Source: a bacterium (GTDB lineage: Bacteria; Chloroflexota; Dormibacteria; UBA8260; Bog-877). From it: a stretch of 52,020 nt of DNA. Under the pieces are notes generated by a model. The model was given only the letters and a program-made list of their open reading frames with translations, had not been told where the DNA came from and did not search any database. A program made the translations under genes and the position numbers. Below are positions 35,110-43,292 of this stretch, piece by piece; the first letter of the stretch is position 1; each line of letters opens with the position of its first letter. The stretch is from positions 1-52,020 of the forward strand of contig JAKABA010000015.1 of assembly GCA_021802115.1 (NCBI GenBank), read 5' to 3'.

Positions 35110-36330
35110 TTGCAGGTAGCCCAGGCTGGCAAGGTTGCTGGCGGCGGCGGCCGGATCCCATTCCCCCCCGAGGCGGCGCCCCTCCTGGAGGCGGCTGATC
35201 TCCGCGCTTGGCACGTGGGCCTGCCCCCCGGGGCGGTGGTGGCGGTCGCCATGAGCGGCGGCGTGGACAGCTCCGTGGCAGCCGCCCTTTGCGTTGCCGC
35301 CGGCGTCGAGACCATGGGGGTGACGATGCGGCTCTGGGGCACTGAGGAGATGGAGCGTGGTGAAGGGGGGTGCTGCTCGGTCGACGCGGTGGAGGACGCC
35401 CGCCGGGTCTGCGCCCGGCTGGGAATTCCTCACTACGTTCTCAACCTGCGGGAACACTTTCAGGCGACGGTGGTGGCTGACTTTCTCTATGAGTACGGGC
35501 ACGGCCGGACCCCCAACCCCTGTGTGCGATGCAACGAGACGGTCAAGTTCGCCGAGCTGCTGCGCCGGGTGGCCGCGGTTGGCGCCAGCCATCTGGCAAC
35601 CGGTCATTACGCCAATGTGAGGCGGAGCCAGGATGGAATCTTCACGCTCCACCGAGCGGAGGACCCTCGCAAGGACCAGTCCTACACGCTCTTCCGCTGC
35701 GATCAGGACGTGCTGAGTCGGTCAATCTTCCCGCTGGGGCGGCTGCCGAAGCCTCGGGTCCGAGCGCTGGCCACCCTGCTGGGGCTGGGAGTCGCCCAGA
35801 AGCCCGACTCGCAGGAGCTCTGCTTCGTGGGTGGTGGCGACCACCGCCAGATGCTGCAGCAGGAGCTGGTCGGCACCTTCGCAAGGGGTCCCATCATCGG
35901 CCCCGGGGGGGGCCGGGTTGGGACTCACCGCGGGCTCCCGTTCTACACCGTGGGACAGCGCCAGGGCCTGGATCTGGAGGTCACCAGGCCCGACTCGGAG
36001 CCTCAGTACGTGATCCAGTTGCGACCGGAGCAAAACGCCCTCGTGGTCGGTCCCTGGCAAGCCCTGCTGAGCTCGCAATGCACCGTGGAGAGGTGCGTGT
36101 ACCCGGACGGGCGAACTCCTCGTCGGCAGATCCATGGCGAGGCCCAGACACGCGCCCATGGACGTCCTGCGGAGGCGCGCTGGACTCCGCTCGGTTCGGC
36201 CAGGGCCCGGGTGGTTTTCACGCAACCGCAGGCGGGGATCGCGCCCGGACAGTCCCTGGTCCTCTACGATGGTGATCGCGTGGTGGCGGGCGGGGAAGTG
36301 GCCGAGTCCAACAAGGAAGAGATGGCGTAA
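35110..36330 (+). CDS. mnmA: tRNA-specific 2-thiouridylase
   Basis: A 406-residue enzyme that thiolates U34 of tRNA-Lys, Glu and Gln. It has the ATP pyrophosphatase loop AMSGGVDSSVAAA, the catalytic Cys in TPNPCVRCNE, the DQSYTLF region and the second Cys in SQELCFV, followed by the FYTVGQRQGL domain. The TTG at 35110 gives about 35 residues more before the P-loop than usual, so the true start may be further in. Proximity to a sulfur carrier gene fits a sulfur-relay context. Confidence 0.95.
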   Translation: MQVAQAGKVAGGGGRIPFPPEAAPLLEAADLRAWHVGLPPGAVVAVAMSGGVDSSVAAALCVAAGVETMGVTMRLWGTEEMERGEGGCCSVDAVEDARRVCARLGIPHYVLNLREHFQATVVADFLYEYGHGRTPNPCVRCNETVKFAELLRRVAAVGASHLATGHYANVRRSQDGIFTLHRAEDPRKDQSYTLFRCDQDVLSRSIFPLGRLPKPRVRALATLLGLGVAQKPDSQELCFVGGGDHRQMLQQELVGTFARGPIIGPGGGRVGTHRGLPFYTVGQRQGLDLEVTRPDSEPQYVIQLRPEQNALVVGPWQALLSSQCTVERCVYPDGRTPRRQIHGEAQTRAHGRPAEARWTPLGSARARVVFTQPQAGIAPGQSLVLYDGDRVVAGGEVAESNKEEMA

Positions 36331-36662
36331 TGGTATGGCCGGTGGAGGGTTTGCTGCTCCTGGTGGCGCTGGCCGGGTGCTGGGCTGCGATGGCTGCCCT
36401 GCAGGCGTCGTGGTGGACCCGCAGCTGGCCGATGGCGGTGGTGGGGCTGGCGATCATGGCGAGCTTGGCCTCCGAAGTGGGGGCGCTCAACAGTTCCTGG
36501 GGCCCAACCCTGGGTGACGGCATCGGGGTTGTGACCCTGCTTCTGGCCGGGGTCGCGATGGCGGCCCTGGCTGTCTACCTGCTGCTGCCTCCGCCCAACC
36601 CGGTGGGCCCCGCGCCCCCGCGCCCGTGGGGTCCCGCGGTCAATCCCGACAGCGAGGCCTGA
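36330..36662 (+). CDS. Small membrane protein of unknown family
   Basis: 110 residues with three likely transmembrane segments (about 5-25, 34-52 and 63-85) and a Pro-rich tail PPPNPVGPAPPRPWG. It starts immediately at the mnmA stop and sits upstream of a prenyl synthase and nuo-like genes. It is similar in size and topology to NuoA, but the conserved NuoA sequence is not visible, so I do not assign it. Confidence 0.65.
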   Translation: MVWPVEGLLLLVALAGCWAAMAALQASWWTRSWPMAVVGLAIMASLASEVGALNSSWGPTLGDGIGVVTLLLAGVAMAALAVYLLLPPPNPVGPAPPRPWGPAVNPDSEA

Positions 36663-36664
36663 GG

Positions 36665-36955
36665 ATGATCCTGGGAGGGATAGTCGGGATTGTGGTGGCG
36701 GCGCTGGTGGTTGTCGTGGGGACACGGGTACCGGCTGCAGACGCCCGCTTCACCCAGCTCCGAGTTGCTTCCCGGGCCGTGCCCCTGCCGGTCTGGCTGG
36801 GGGTGCCCTTGGCGGTGGTGATCCTGGTTGCCAGCCTGCTGGGGAGCGGTGCCGCCGGCGCCGGCAGCGTTCTGCTGCTGGTGGTGGTCACTTTGGTGCT
36901 GCTGCTGGCTCTGGCCGGTGCCTGGTCGTGGGCGCGTCTACGGGAGTCACGGTGA
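36665..36955 (+). CDS. Small membrane protein of unknown family
   Basis: 96 residues with an N-terminal hydrophobic helix (IVGIVVAALVVVVGTRV) and two closely spaced C-terminal ones (VWLGVPLAVVILVASLL and SVLLLVVVTLVLLLALAGAW). The ATG follows the preceding stop by 2 nt. The stop overlaps the GTG of the polyprenyl synthase gene. No family motif was recognised. Confidence 0.6.
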   Translation: MILGGIVGIVVAALVVVVGTRVPAADARFTQLRVASRAVPLPVWLGVPLAVVILVASLLGSGAAGAGSVLLLVVVTLVLLLALAGAWSWARLRESR

Positions 36956-38499
36956 GCGCAGGTCCCCTGGCCGCAGCCGTGGCCGACCCCGAAGCCAATG
37001 GTGAGTCGAGAGTCTGCCCACCGGCGCAGCAGCGCGCGGCCGAGGTGATTGCCAGCCTGGGCTGGAGTCGCGCGGTGGCGCCACGCGAGCACCAGATGGG
37101 ACTTCCAGCTCGTTTGACCCTGCGGGCGGCTGAGGCGGCGGGCGGCGACAGCACGGCCGCGATCCACGCCGCCGCCGCCGCCGAGCTCACGCAGCGGGCG
37201 CTGGAGTGGCACGCCGCCGCCGCCGCCGGGAGGGAGTCGGTGGGGATGGCCACTCTGGCCGGAGATTACTGTCTGGCCCAGGCGGCGGCTTCCCTCTCGG
37301 GCTATGAGGACGTCGACATGGAGGCGGCGCTCGCGGATGGCCTGAGTGATGCCGGTGCCACTCTGGTCGCCTCCGGGAGCGGCGCCCTGGCCTCACGGCG
37401 GCTGTTGCCCGCCTGCGGGCTTTCGGGAGCCCGGGCGACCCGCCTGCCGGCCACGGTTCAGGCAACGTGGTGGCGCGCGGGGAGAAGGCTGTCCCGAGTT
37501 GGGGCCAGCCCGGACGTGCTCCCTGGCCACTCCGCTGACCTCGACCACCTGCTGGCGGCGCACGATCCCGTCGAGCGTCGCCTGGGTCAGATCCTGACCG
37601 TCGATCCGGCCAGCGTGGCAGGGCCAATGGCCGCCCTGTTCAGCGCGGGCGGCAAGCGGATTCGAGCGCGACTGGTCCTACTGGCCGGAGAGATCGGAGG
37701 TCGCTACCGCCCTGACCAACTCCTCCAGGGGGCCGCCGCCATGGAGATTCTGCATGCGGCCACCCTGTGTCACGACGACCTGGTGGATGGCGCAGCCTCG
37801 CGCCGGGGGGTGCCGACGGTTGCCTCGATCGCCGGTCCCCTGGCCGCACTCGGGGTCGGCGACTACTACCTGGGCAGGTCCTCGGGGCTGGTGGCCAGGC
37901 TGGGCGATCCCCGCATTTCCCGGGCTTTCGCGCGGGCCCTGGTCGAGATCGCGGACGGTCAACTTCAGGAGCTGGAGAGGCGCTCCATCTGGTCAGGGGA
38001 GATGGCTCCCTACGTGCGGGTGGCGCAGCTGAAGACCGGCGCCCTGCTGGCCGCCTGTGCCGCCACCGGAGCTCGGCTGGGGGGGGCGACCGCCGTCCAA
38101 ACCAGGGCCGTGACGAGGTTCGCAAGCAGGTTGGGCCTGGCCTTCCAGGGCATTGACGATTGCCTGGACTTCAGCGACCCAGCTCGAACTGGCAAGCCCG
38201 CCGGAACCGACCTGGCCCAGGGCATATGCGGGCTTCCGGTGCTGTGCGCTCTGCGCGGACCTCACCGCAAACGGGTCCTGGGCCAGCTCCGGACCATGGA
38301 CGATGCCGAGCCTGAGGAGGCCGAACAGATTCGGGAGCGGATCCTGGATTTGGTCAGGGAAACCGGCGCGCTCGCCACTGCCCGGACGGTGGCGGACGGC
38401 TGGAGCAGCGAGGCCCTGGCCAGTCTCCGGGTGTTGCCGGCCCCCATCCGGCTGAGGCTGGAGCGTTTTGCCGATCGGCTCACCCTGCGCGACCGCTGA
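36952..38499 (+). CDS. Polyprenyl diphosphate synthase with a degenerate duplicated N-terminal half-domain
   Basis: A 515-residue protein from GTG 36952. The C-terminal part (about residues 205-515) is a complete trans-prenyltransferase: SAGGKRIRARL, first Asp-rich motif DDLVD in CHDDLVDGAASRRG and second DDCLD in FQGIDDCLDFSD, so it should make a long-chain prenyl diphosphate, probably for menaquinone. Residues about 50-140 align with the start of that domain (ARL...AAEAAGG...AAA-EL...H...GDYCLAQ) but have EWHAAAAAGRE where CHDDLVDG should be. The duplicate cannot bind magnesium and is probably structural. In many genomes such a synthase sits beside nuo genes, as here. Confidence 0.9.
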   Translation: MSAGPLAAAVADPEANGESRVCPPAQQRAAEVIASLGWSRAVAPREHQMGLPARLTLRAAEAAGGDSTAAIHAAAAAELTQRALEWHAAAAAGRESVGMATLAGDYCLAQAAASLSGYEDVDMEAALADGLSDAGATLVASGSGALASRRLLPACGLSGARATRLPATVQATWWRAGRRLSRVGASPDVLPGHSADLDHLLAAHDPVERRLGQILTVDPASVAGPMAALFSAGGKRIRARLVLLAGEIGGRYRPDQLLQGAAAMEILHAATLCHDDLVDGAASRRGVPTVASIAGPLAALGVGDYYLGRSSGLVARLGDPRISRAFARALVEIADGQLQELERRSIWSGEMAPYVRVAQLKTGALLAACAATGARLGGATAVQTRAVTRFASRLGLAFQGIDDCLDFSDPARTGKPAGTDLAQGICGLPVLCALRGPHRKRVLGQLRTMDDAEPEEAEQIRERILDLVRETGALATARTVADGWSSEALASLRVLPAPIRLRLERFADRLTLRDR

Positions 38500-38536
38500 A
38501 AGCTCCATGCCCGCGATCTCGCCAGGCGCGGTCCCA

Positions 38537-38542
38537 TAAAAT
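38537..38542 (+). promoter_or_regulatory. -10 element for the nuoJKLMN-like operon
   Basis: TAAAAT is the best -10 in the 119-nt gap after the polyprenyl synthase gene, about 80 nt ahead of the first nuo-like gene. It suggests the cluster has its own transcript, though readthrough is equally possible. Confidence 0.4.
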
Positions 38543-38618
38543 GACCGCCCGTGCCCTGTAAGACCTGGCCTGATCGCGCTCCGAGGCTCTGCGGCCGCCT
38601 GGCCGCGGGGAGCCCCCT

Positions 38619-39236
38619 TTGATCGGCGTGGCGGCCGCTGGGGGCGTCGCCCTTGGGGCCGCGATCACGCTGGTGCTGCGTCGCGAGCGCTCCCTGCAGC
38701 TGGGGGCCCTGGGGCTGATGTCGCTGGCGGTGGCGGTGGCCCTGCTGCTGGCCGGCGCGGTGCTGCCGTTCCTGGCCGTCCTGATCCTCGGCGTGGTGGC
38801 GGAGGTGGCCATGCTCTCGCCCCTGGCGAGGCCCTTCCGATCTGGGCTCGCTCCAACGCAGCCTGGTCCGGCCCAGCTTTGGGCTTCGATCGGGCTGGCC
38901 GCGGCCGCCGCGGTCGTCGTCGCCGCCCTCCTGATCGCATCCGGGATCGCCAGTCGCTCGGCCTTCGGTGCCCAATCCAGGCTGTCGCCGTCGCTGGCCG
39001 ATGTTGGGCGCCACTTCCTGCTCGGAGCGGGCGTCGGGGTCCTGGGTCTGCTGGTCCTGGCCGCGGCGGTGATGGTGGGAGCGTCCGCGTTGGTGGAGCG
39101 CGACCGTCGCGAGTTGGCTGAGGAGCAGGCTGAAGCTATCCGCCGCCGCCGAGCCGCCGAGCAGCAGCGGCGGGCGGCCCAGCGAGAGGCGGCTCGGGCG
39201 GCCGCCCGAGCCGCCCGCCGAGGTGGTTCCCGGTGA
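38619..39236 (+). CDS. NuoJ-like complex I membrane subunit (divergent)
   Basis: A 205-residue protein with about five transmembrane segments starting GVAAAGGVALGAAITLVLRR, then LGALGLMSLAVAVALLLAG and FLAVLILGVVAEVAML, laid out like NuoJ. A highly basic Arg/Ala-rich tail follows (about residues 165-205). Assignment rests on topology and on lying before NuoK, L, M and N-like genes; sequence similarity alone is weak. The start is TTG 38619 or GTG 38628. The stop overlaps the next gene. Confidence 0.65.
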   Translation: MIGVAAAGGVALGAAITLVLRRERSLQLGALGLMSLAVAVALLLAGAVLPFLAVLILGVVAEVAMLSPLARPFRSGLAPTQPGPAQLWASIGLAAAAAVVVAALLIASGIASRSAFGAQSRLSPSLADVGRHFLLGAGVGVLGLLVLAAAVMVGASALVERDRRELAEEQAEAIRRRRAAEQQRRAAQREAARAAARAARRGGSR

Positions 39237-39706
39237 GTCAGAATTCAGCTGTCCTGCTGGGGCTGGCCGCCTGCCTGGCGGGGGTGGCGGTGTTTGCGCT
39301 CATCCATCGCCGCGATGCCATGGGAGCCCTGGCGGCCCTGGTGATGTTCTTCGCCGCAGTCGGGGTGGCCCTGGTCGGCTTCTCGGCGTCGGCGGGGCAG
39401 GCCGGCGCCGCTCAGCTGCAGGCCTTTGCGATTCTGGTGGAGCTGCTGGGCAGCCTGTTCGTCGGGGTCGGAGTCGCCCTCACGGCGGTGCTCTGGCGCC
39501 GCCAGGGCTCCGACCTGCTGGCCGCGCTCGCCAACAGGGCCGCGTCGGTACCGGATGGGGCAGACGCTGACTCGGAGATGGAGCTCGATAGCGAGCGCGG
39601 GGCCGGTCTCGAGGAGGCTGGCCCGGGCGATGAAGGGGAGGCTGACCCCGGCCCGGCACCGGACGGCCCGGACCAGGCGGGCGCCACGCCTGCCGAGGGG
39701 GGCTGA
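39233..39706 (+). CDS. nuoK: NuoK-like complex I membrane subunit (divergent)
   Basis: 157 residues. The first ~95 have three transmembrane helices with NuoK spacing, ending VGVGVALTAVLWRRQGSD, which resembles the end of the third NuoK helix. The two membrane glutamates of NuoK (E36 and E72 in E. coli) are not at the equivalent places. Helix 2 reads LAALVMFFAAVGVAL and helix 3 has its only Glu about one turn or more earlier (ILVELLGS). A 60-residue acidic, Pro/Gly-rich tail is unusual. Alignment was by eye. Confidence 0.7.
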   Translation: MSQNSAVLLGLAACLAGVAVFALIHRRDAMGALAALVMFFAAVGVALVGFSASAGQAGAAQLQAFAILVELLGSLFVGVGVALTAVLWRRQGSDLLAALANRAASVPDGADADSEMELDSERGAGLEEAGPGDEGEADPGPAPDGPDQAGATPAEGG

Positions 39707-39707
39707 G

Positions 39708-41750
39708 GTGCACTTTTTCGAGGCCGCCTGGGCCCTGATCCTGTTACCACCAGCGGGAGTCGCCTTCAGCTATCTGGCCGAGACCAGGCGCGGTCAGGCG
39801 CTGACCTTGATCGGGGCCGCGTGGCTGGCCTTGCTGGCAGCGCTGGCGGTGCTGGCGGCGACCGTGCTCCGCTATCCCACGATCCACCAGGCCACGCTCA
39901 CGTTCTGGACGTTCTCGGTCACCCAGAGCCCATTCAACGCGGCCACCACCACCTTGCTCGCTCCCAATTTCCAGGTCGGGATCGGCTATGCCTCGACCCC
40001 GGTGGCGGCGGCGCTGGCCACCACGGCGGCGCTGGTGGTGGCGCTCGGCCAGACCCATCTGATGATCCAGCTGCGCAGCGATGCCCGGCTGGCCGCCCTG
40101 ATGCGCCTTGTCAGTCTGTTCAGCTTCGCCGCGGTGGCTCTGATCATGGCGCCGGGCCTGTTCCAGGTGGTGCTCGGGTTCGAGCTCTGTGGCCTCTTCG
40201 CGGCCCTCTTGATCGGCAGCGCGCTGGGCACAGGAGCGGGGCGTGCGGCCAGAAGGACCTATCTGGTCTGGCGCCTGGGCGGCCTCTCCCTACTGCTGGC
40301 GGCGGTCTTCATCTACGTCAAGTTCTCGGGCCCGATCGAGGTGGCCGCCACGGCCGCTGCCAAGCACGGGGTGAGCGTGGTCCCCGATGGCCTCAACCTG
40401 GCCGCGCTGACGGCCATCTGGACCGCGGCCGCGCACGGCCAGGTCCACGGGGTGGGTGGCCGGAGCCTGACCCTCGCGGCGGCCCTGGTGCTTCTGGCAG
40501 CCATCACCGCCGCTGGTCAGATTCCCTGGCACAGTCTCTGGCGCGGACTGGGCGACTCTCCAGGTGCCACGGCGGCACCTCTCCTGGGGGTGCTCGGAGT
40601 GACGGTGGCGACCTCGCTGCTGGCTCAGACCTACACCCTGCTCCAGCTGGCCGCGGGGGTCCTGCCCGCACTGGTGGTGCTGGCCGCCATTTCCAGCCTG
40701 GTGCTGGCGGTCCTGGCCCTGCGGGAGTCCAGCCTGCGCCGCTTCGCGGCCTTCACTGCCGGGAGCATGGCGGGTGCCGTCCTGGTCGGTTTCGGGCTCG
40801 GGACTCCGAGTGGAGCTGTGGCCCTGGCGGTGGCCGCCATGCTCGGAAGCGGCGCTCTCGGGGCGGTCTCGGTCCATCTCAGCCGCGACCTTCGGGTCGA
40901 CACCATCCACAAGCTTGGCCCCGCCTGGCGCCAGGCCCGGCCCACCCTGGTGGTGCTGCTGCTGGCGCTGGCGGCGTGCGGTGGGCTGGTGGGCGCGGGT
41001 ACGTTCTTCGGCCGTGCCGCGGTGCTCGGCGCCGCGTTCGGTGGCGTCGGGGCTGGCCTGCGGGGCGCCAGCCCCTGGCTGAGGGTGATCGGAGGCGGGG
41101 GAGAGCTGCTTGCCTCGGGCATCCTGGCAGCCGCCTGTGCGCGGGTAGCTCTAGCCGCCCTGCGCGGCGCTGACCCCAGCGATCCACGCGAGGCCAGGGC
41201 GACCCGTCGGCACCTGGGCCAGCCCCGGGGCCGCGGTCAGCTTCAGGTGCTGCGCGCGTGGGCCGTCGTGGCGGTGCTCAGTGGTCTGCTGAGCCTGCCT
41301 GCCGTCCACTTCGGCCTGGGCCCGTTCCTGGCGCCGCGCAAGGGCGACACCGCCCTCCCGCTGGAGGCCTGGGCGCTGGTGCTGACACTGTTGGCGCCCG
41401 CTCTGGGAGCGGTCACCATGTGGCTGGTCCGGCCCCAGGGGCCAGGCGCGGCGCCCGAGCGGGCCGGGTGGGACGCGCTCGTGGACGGTACCCAGCTGGT
41501 GGAAGGTGGGGAGACGGTGGTCCTGGGGTGGCCCGCCCGCATCGTGGACTCCTTCACCACCCTGATCTGGGACCCAGTGTCAGACGCCGCCGGCGCCAGC
41601 TTCCAGCGCCTGCTCGAGGTGATGGAGGGTGAGCCCAACTGGTGGCCGGGCTGGAGTGGCAGATCCGGAGTGGCGACCCTGGCGGTCCTGGCGCTGGCGG
41701 TGGCCGTGGTCGCCTGGGTGGGAGCCGCCCACCCGGTGGGGTTGCCGTAG
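39708..41750 (+). CDS. nuoL: NuoL-like complex I antiporter-fold subunit (divergent)
   Basis: 680 residues with many transmembrane helices, the Glu-bearing helix VVLGFELCGLFAALLIG, a C-terminal lateral-helix-like amphipathic stretch and a final anchor. Length and gene order fit NuoL. In the two broken helices the usual KSAQxPxxxWL reads TAAGQIPWHSLW, so the Lys is lost. The HAATMV segment reads GVLGVTV, and the later GFFSK motif reads GTFFGR. The Glu of helix 5 is kept. The GTG start follows the NuoK-like stop by 1 nt. Confidence 0.8.
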   Translation: MHFFEAAWALILLPPAGVAFSYLAETRRGQALTLIGAAWLALLAALAVLAATVLRYPTIHQATLTFWTFSVTQSPFNAATTTLLAPNFQVGIGYASTPVAAALATTAALVVALGQTHLMIQLRSDARLAALMRLVSLFSFAAVALIMAPGLFQVVLGFELCGLFAALLIGSALGTGAGRAARRTYLVWRLGGLSLLLAAVFIYVKFSGPIEVAATAAAKHGVSVVPDGLNLAALTAIWTAAAHGQVHGVGGRSLTLAAALVLLAAITAAGQIPWHSLWRGLGDSPGATAAPLLGVLGVTVATSLLAQTYTLLQLAAGVLPALVVLAAISSLVLAVLALRESSLRRFAAFTAGSMAGAVLVGFGLGTPSGAVALAVAAMLGSGALGAVSVHLSRDLRVDTIHKLGPAWRQARPTLVVLLLALAACGGLVGAGTFFGRAAVLGAAFGGVGAGLRGASPWLRVIGGGGELLASGILAAACARVALAALRGADPSDPREARATRRHLGQPRGRGQLQVLRAWAVVAVLSGLLSLPAVHFGLGPFLAPRKGDTALPLEAWALVLTLLAPALGAVTMWLVRPQGPGAAPERAGWDALVDGTQLVEGGETVVLGWPARIVDSFTTLIWDPVSDAAGASFQRLLEVMEGEPNWWPGWSGRSGVATLAVLALAVAVVAWVGAAHPVGLP

Positions 41751-43292
41751 ATGCCTTCTGATCTCAGCCTCACCCTGATCGTGTTTCTGCCCCTGGTCGG
41801 GGCGATGGTGGTGCTGGCCCTGCCGGTGGCCACCGATCTGCAGCGATTCCGGGTCCGCACCACCGCTCTGTTCGCCACCCTGGTGCCCCTCCTGATCGCA
41901 ATTTTCGATTTGCTGGGAGCGGTCGGCAACCCTTCCCAGGGAGCGCTGCCGCAGCCCAACTTCGACGCTCCCTGGCTGCGCGGCTTCCTGATTCAGATGG
42001 ACTACCACCTGGGCGTCGACGGCCTCAGCCTGATGTTGCTGTTCGCGATTACGGCCGTCTTTCCGGCCCTGGTCTTGGCCAGCTGGCGGCAGCGCGAGCG
42101 CTACCGGACCTATTTCGCGCTCCTGCTGCTGGTGGAGGTCGGTCTGACCGGGACATTCGCCACCCAGGACCTGCTCCTGTTCTTGATCTTCTTCTGGTGG
42201 CCCGTCATCCCCCTCGCCCTGTTGATCTCCTTCGGGAGCGGAGTCCGGGCGGGCGCTGCCGCCAGGAGGGTGCTCTGGACGCAATCGCTGTCTGGGGTGG
42301 CATTGCTGGCCGCCATTCTGCTGATGCTGCTGCGGACAGGGAATCGGACCTTTGACTTCCTAACTCTGTCCACCGTCAATCCGGTTCGAGGCGCTCCCGG
42401 CCTGATCGTGGCGGTGCTGCTGCTGGTGGCCTTCGGGTCTCGGATGGCGATCTTCCCGTTTCAGCGCTGGTTTGTGGACGGCATCGCCGCCGCCTCCACC
42501 CCGGTGGGCATGCTGCTGGCGCTAAGCGCCCTACCGGTGGGTGCCTACGGATTCGTCCGCGTGGCCCTGGACATGGATCCGAGCGGATCTTTGCAACTGG
42601 TCCTGCCGCTGCTGGCCCTGGCGCTGTTGACCCTGTACTGGGGCGCCCTGGCGGCCCGTGGGAGTCGGGATCTGCGCCGGGTGGCGGCCAACTCCCTGGC
42701 CGCGATCGGGGGACCCGTGCTGCTGGGGATCACCGCCTTCTCGGAGACCTCAATCGCGGGTGCCCTCGGGGTGGCCTTCGCCTTCGTGTTCTTCGCGCCC
42801 CTGCTCCTGCTGGCCGTTGGAGTGGTCTCGGATCGGGCCGGGCGTGTCCGTCTGGGTGAGCTGGCCGGAGCGGCGGCCAGTGCGCCCCGTCTGCGACTGC
42901 TGTTCGCGGTGGCCGCAGCGGGCCTTCTGGGGGTGCCCCTGCTGGCGGGCTTCCCGGGACTGTTCCAGGTTCTGGTCGGGGGCTTGGTGGCCCACCGCTT
43001 CGTGACCGCGCTCACGGTGCTGGGCCTGCTGCTGCTGACCGCCGCCGTCTGGCGGGCCGGAAACACCGTCTTCTGGGCGGCCCCGGCGCCGGCCGAGGAC
43101 GATCTCGCGGTCAGTGACTCCCACGGATCCGAGTTCTACGCAGGCTGGATTTTGGCCGCCGCGGTGATCGTATTCGGGGTCTCGGGAGGCTACTTCGTGT
43201 CCTACACAGTTCATGGCACCGACCTGGTGGCCGCCCGGGTCTCGAGCTATGCTCCACCTCCGCCTCCGGTCGCCAAGAAGGCTCACAAGTGA
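41751..43292 (+). CDS. nuoM: NuoM-like complex I antiporter-fold subunit (divergent)
   Basis: 513 residues. The family start YHLGVDGLSLMLL is clear near residue 84. The key Glu of helix 5 (FWEVMxxP in NuoM) is replaced by Trp in FFWWPVIPL. The helix 7 Lys (FAxKxPxxPFHxW) becomes Arg in FGSRMAIFPFQRW and its His is Gln. The helix 8 Lys (LLKxxxYG) is Pro in ALPVGAYG. The fold seems kept while the proton path is not. The ATG directly follows the NuoL-like stop. Confidence 0.82.
   Translation: MPSDLSLTLIVFLPLVGAMVVLALPVATDLQRFRVRTTALFATLVPLLIAIFDLLGAVGNPSQGALPQPNFDAPWLRGFLIQMDYHLGVDGLSLMLLFAITAVFPALVLASWRQRERYRTYFALLLLVEVGLTGTFATQDLLLFLIFFWWPVIPLALLISFGSGVRAGAAARRVLWTQSLSGVALLAAILLMLLRTGNRTFDFLTLSTVNPVRGAPGLIVAVLLLVAFGSRMAIFPFQRWFVDGIAAASTPVGMLLALSALPVGAYGFVRVALDMDPSGSLQLVLPLLALALLTLYWGALAARGSRDLRRVAANSLAAIGGPVLLGITAFSETSIAGALGVAFAFVFFAPLLLLAVGVVSDRAGRVRLGELAGAAASAPRLRLLFAVAAAGLLGVPLLAGFPGLFQVLVGGLVAHRFVTALTVLGLLLLTAAVWRAGNTVFWAAPAPAEDDLAVSDSHGSEFYAGWILAAAVIVFGVSGGYFVSYTVHGTDLVAARVSSYAPPPPPVAKKAHK

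Noticed and set aside
39821..41173. Plus-strand frame of 450 codons inside the NuoL-like gene
   Set aside because: Shadow in another frame; Gly/Pro/Arg-rich, no hydrophobic pattern of its own.
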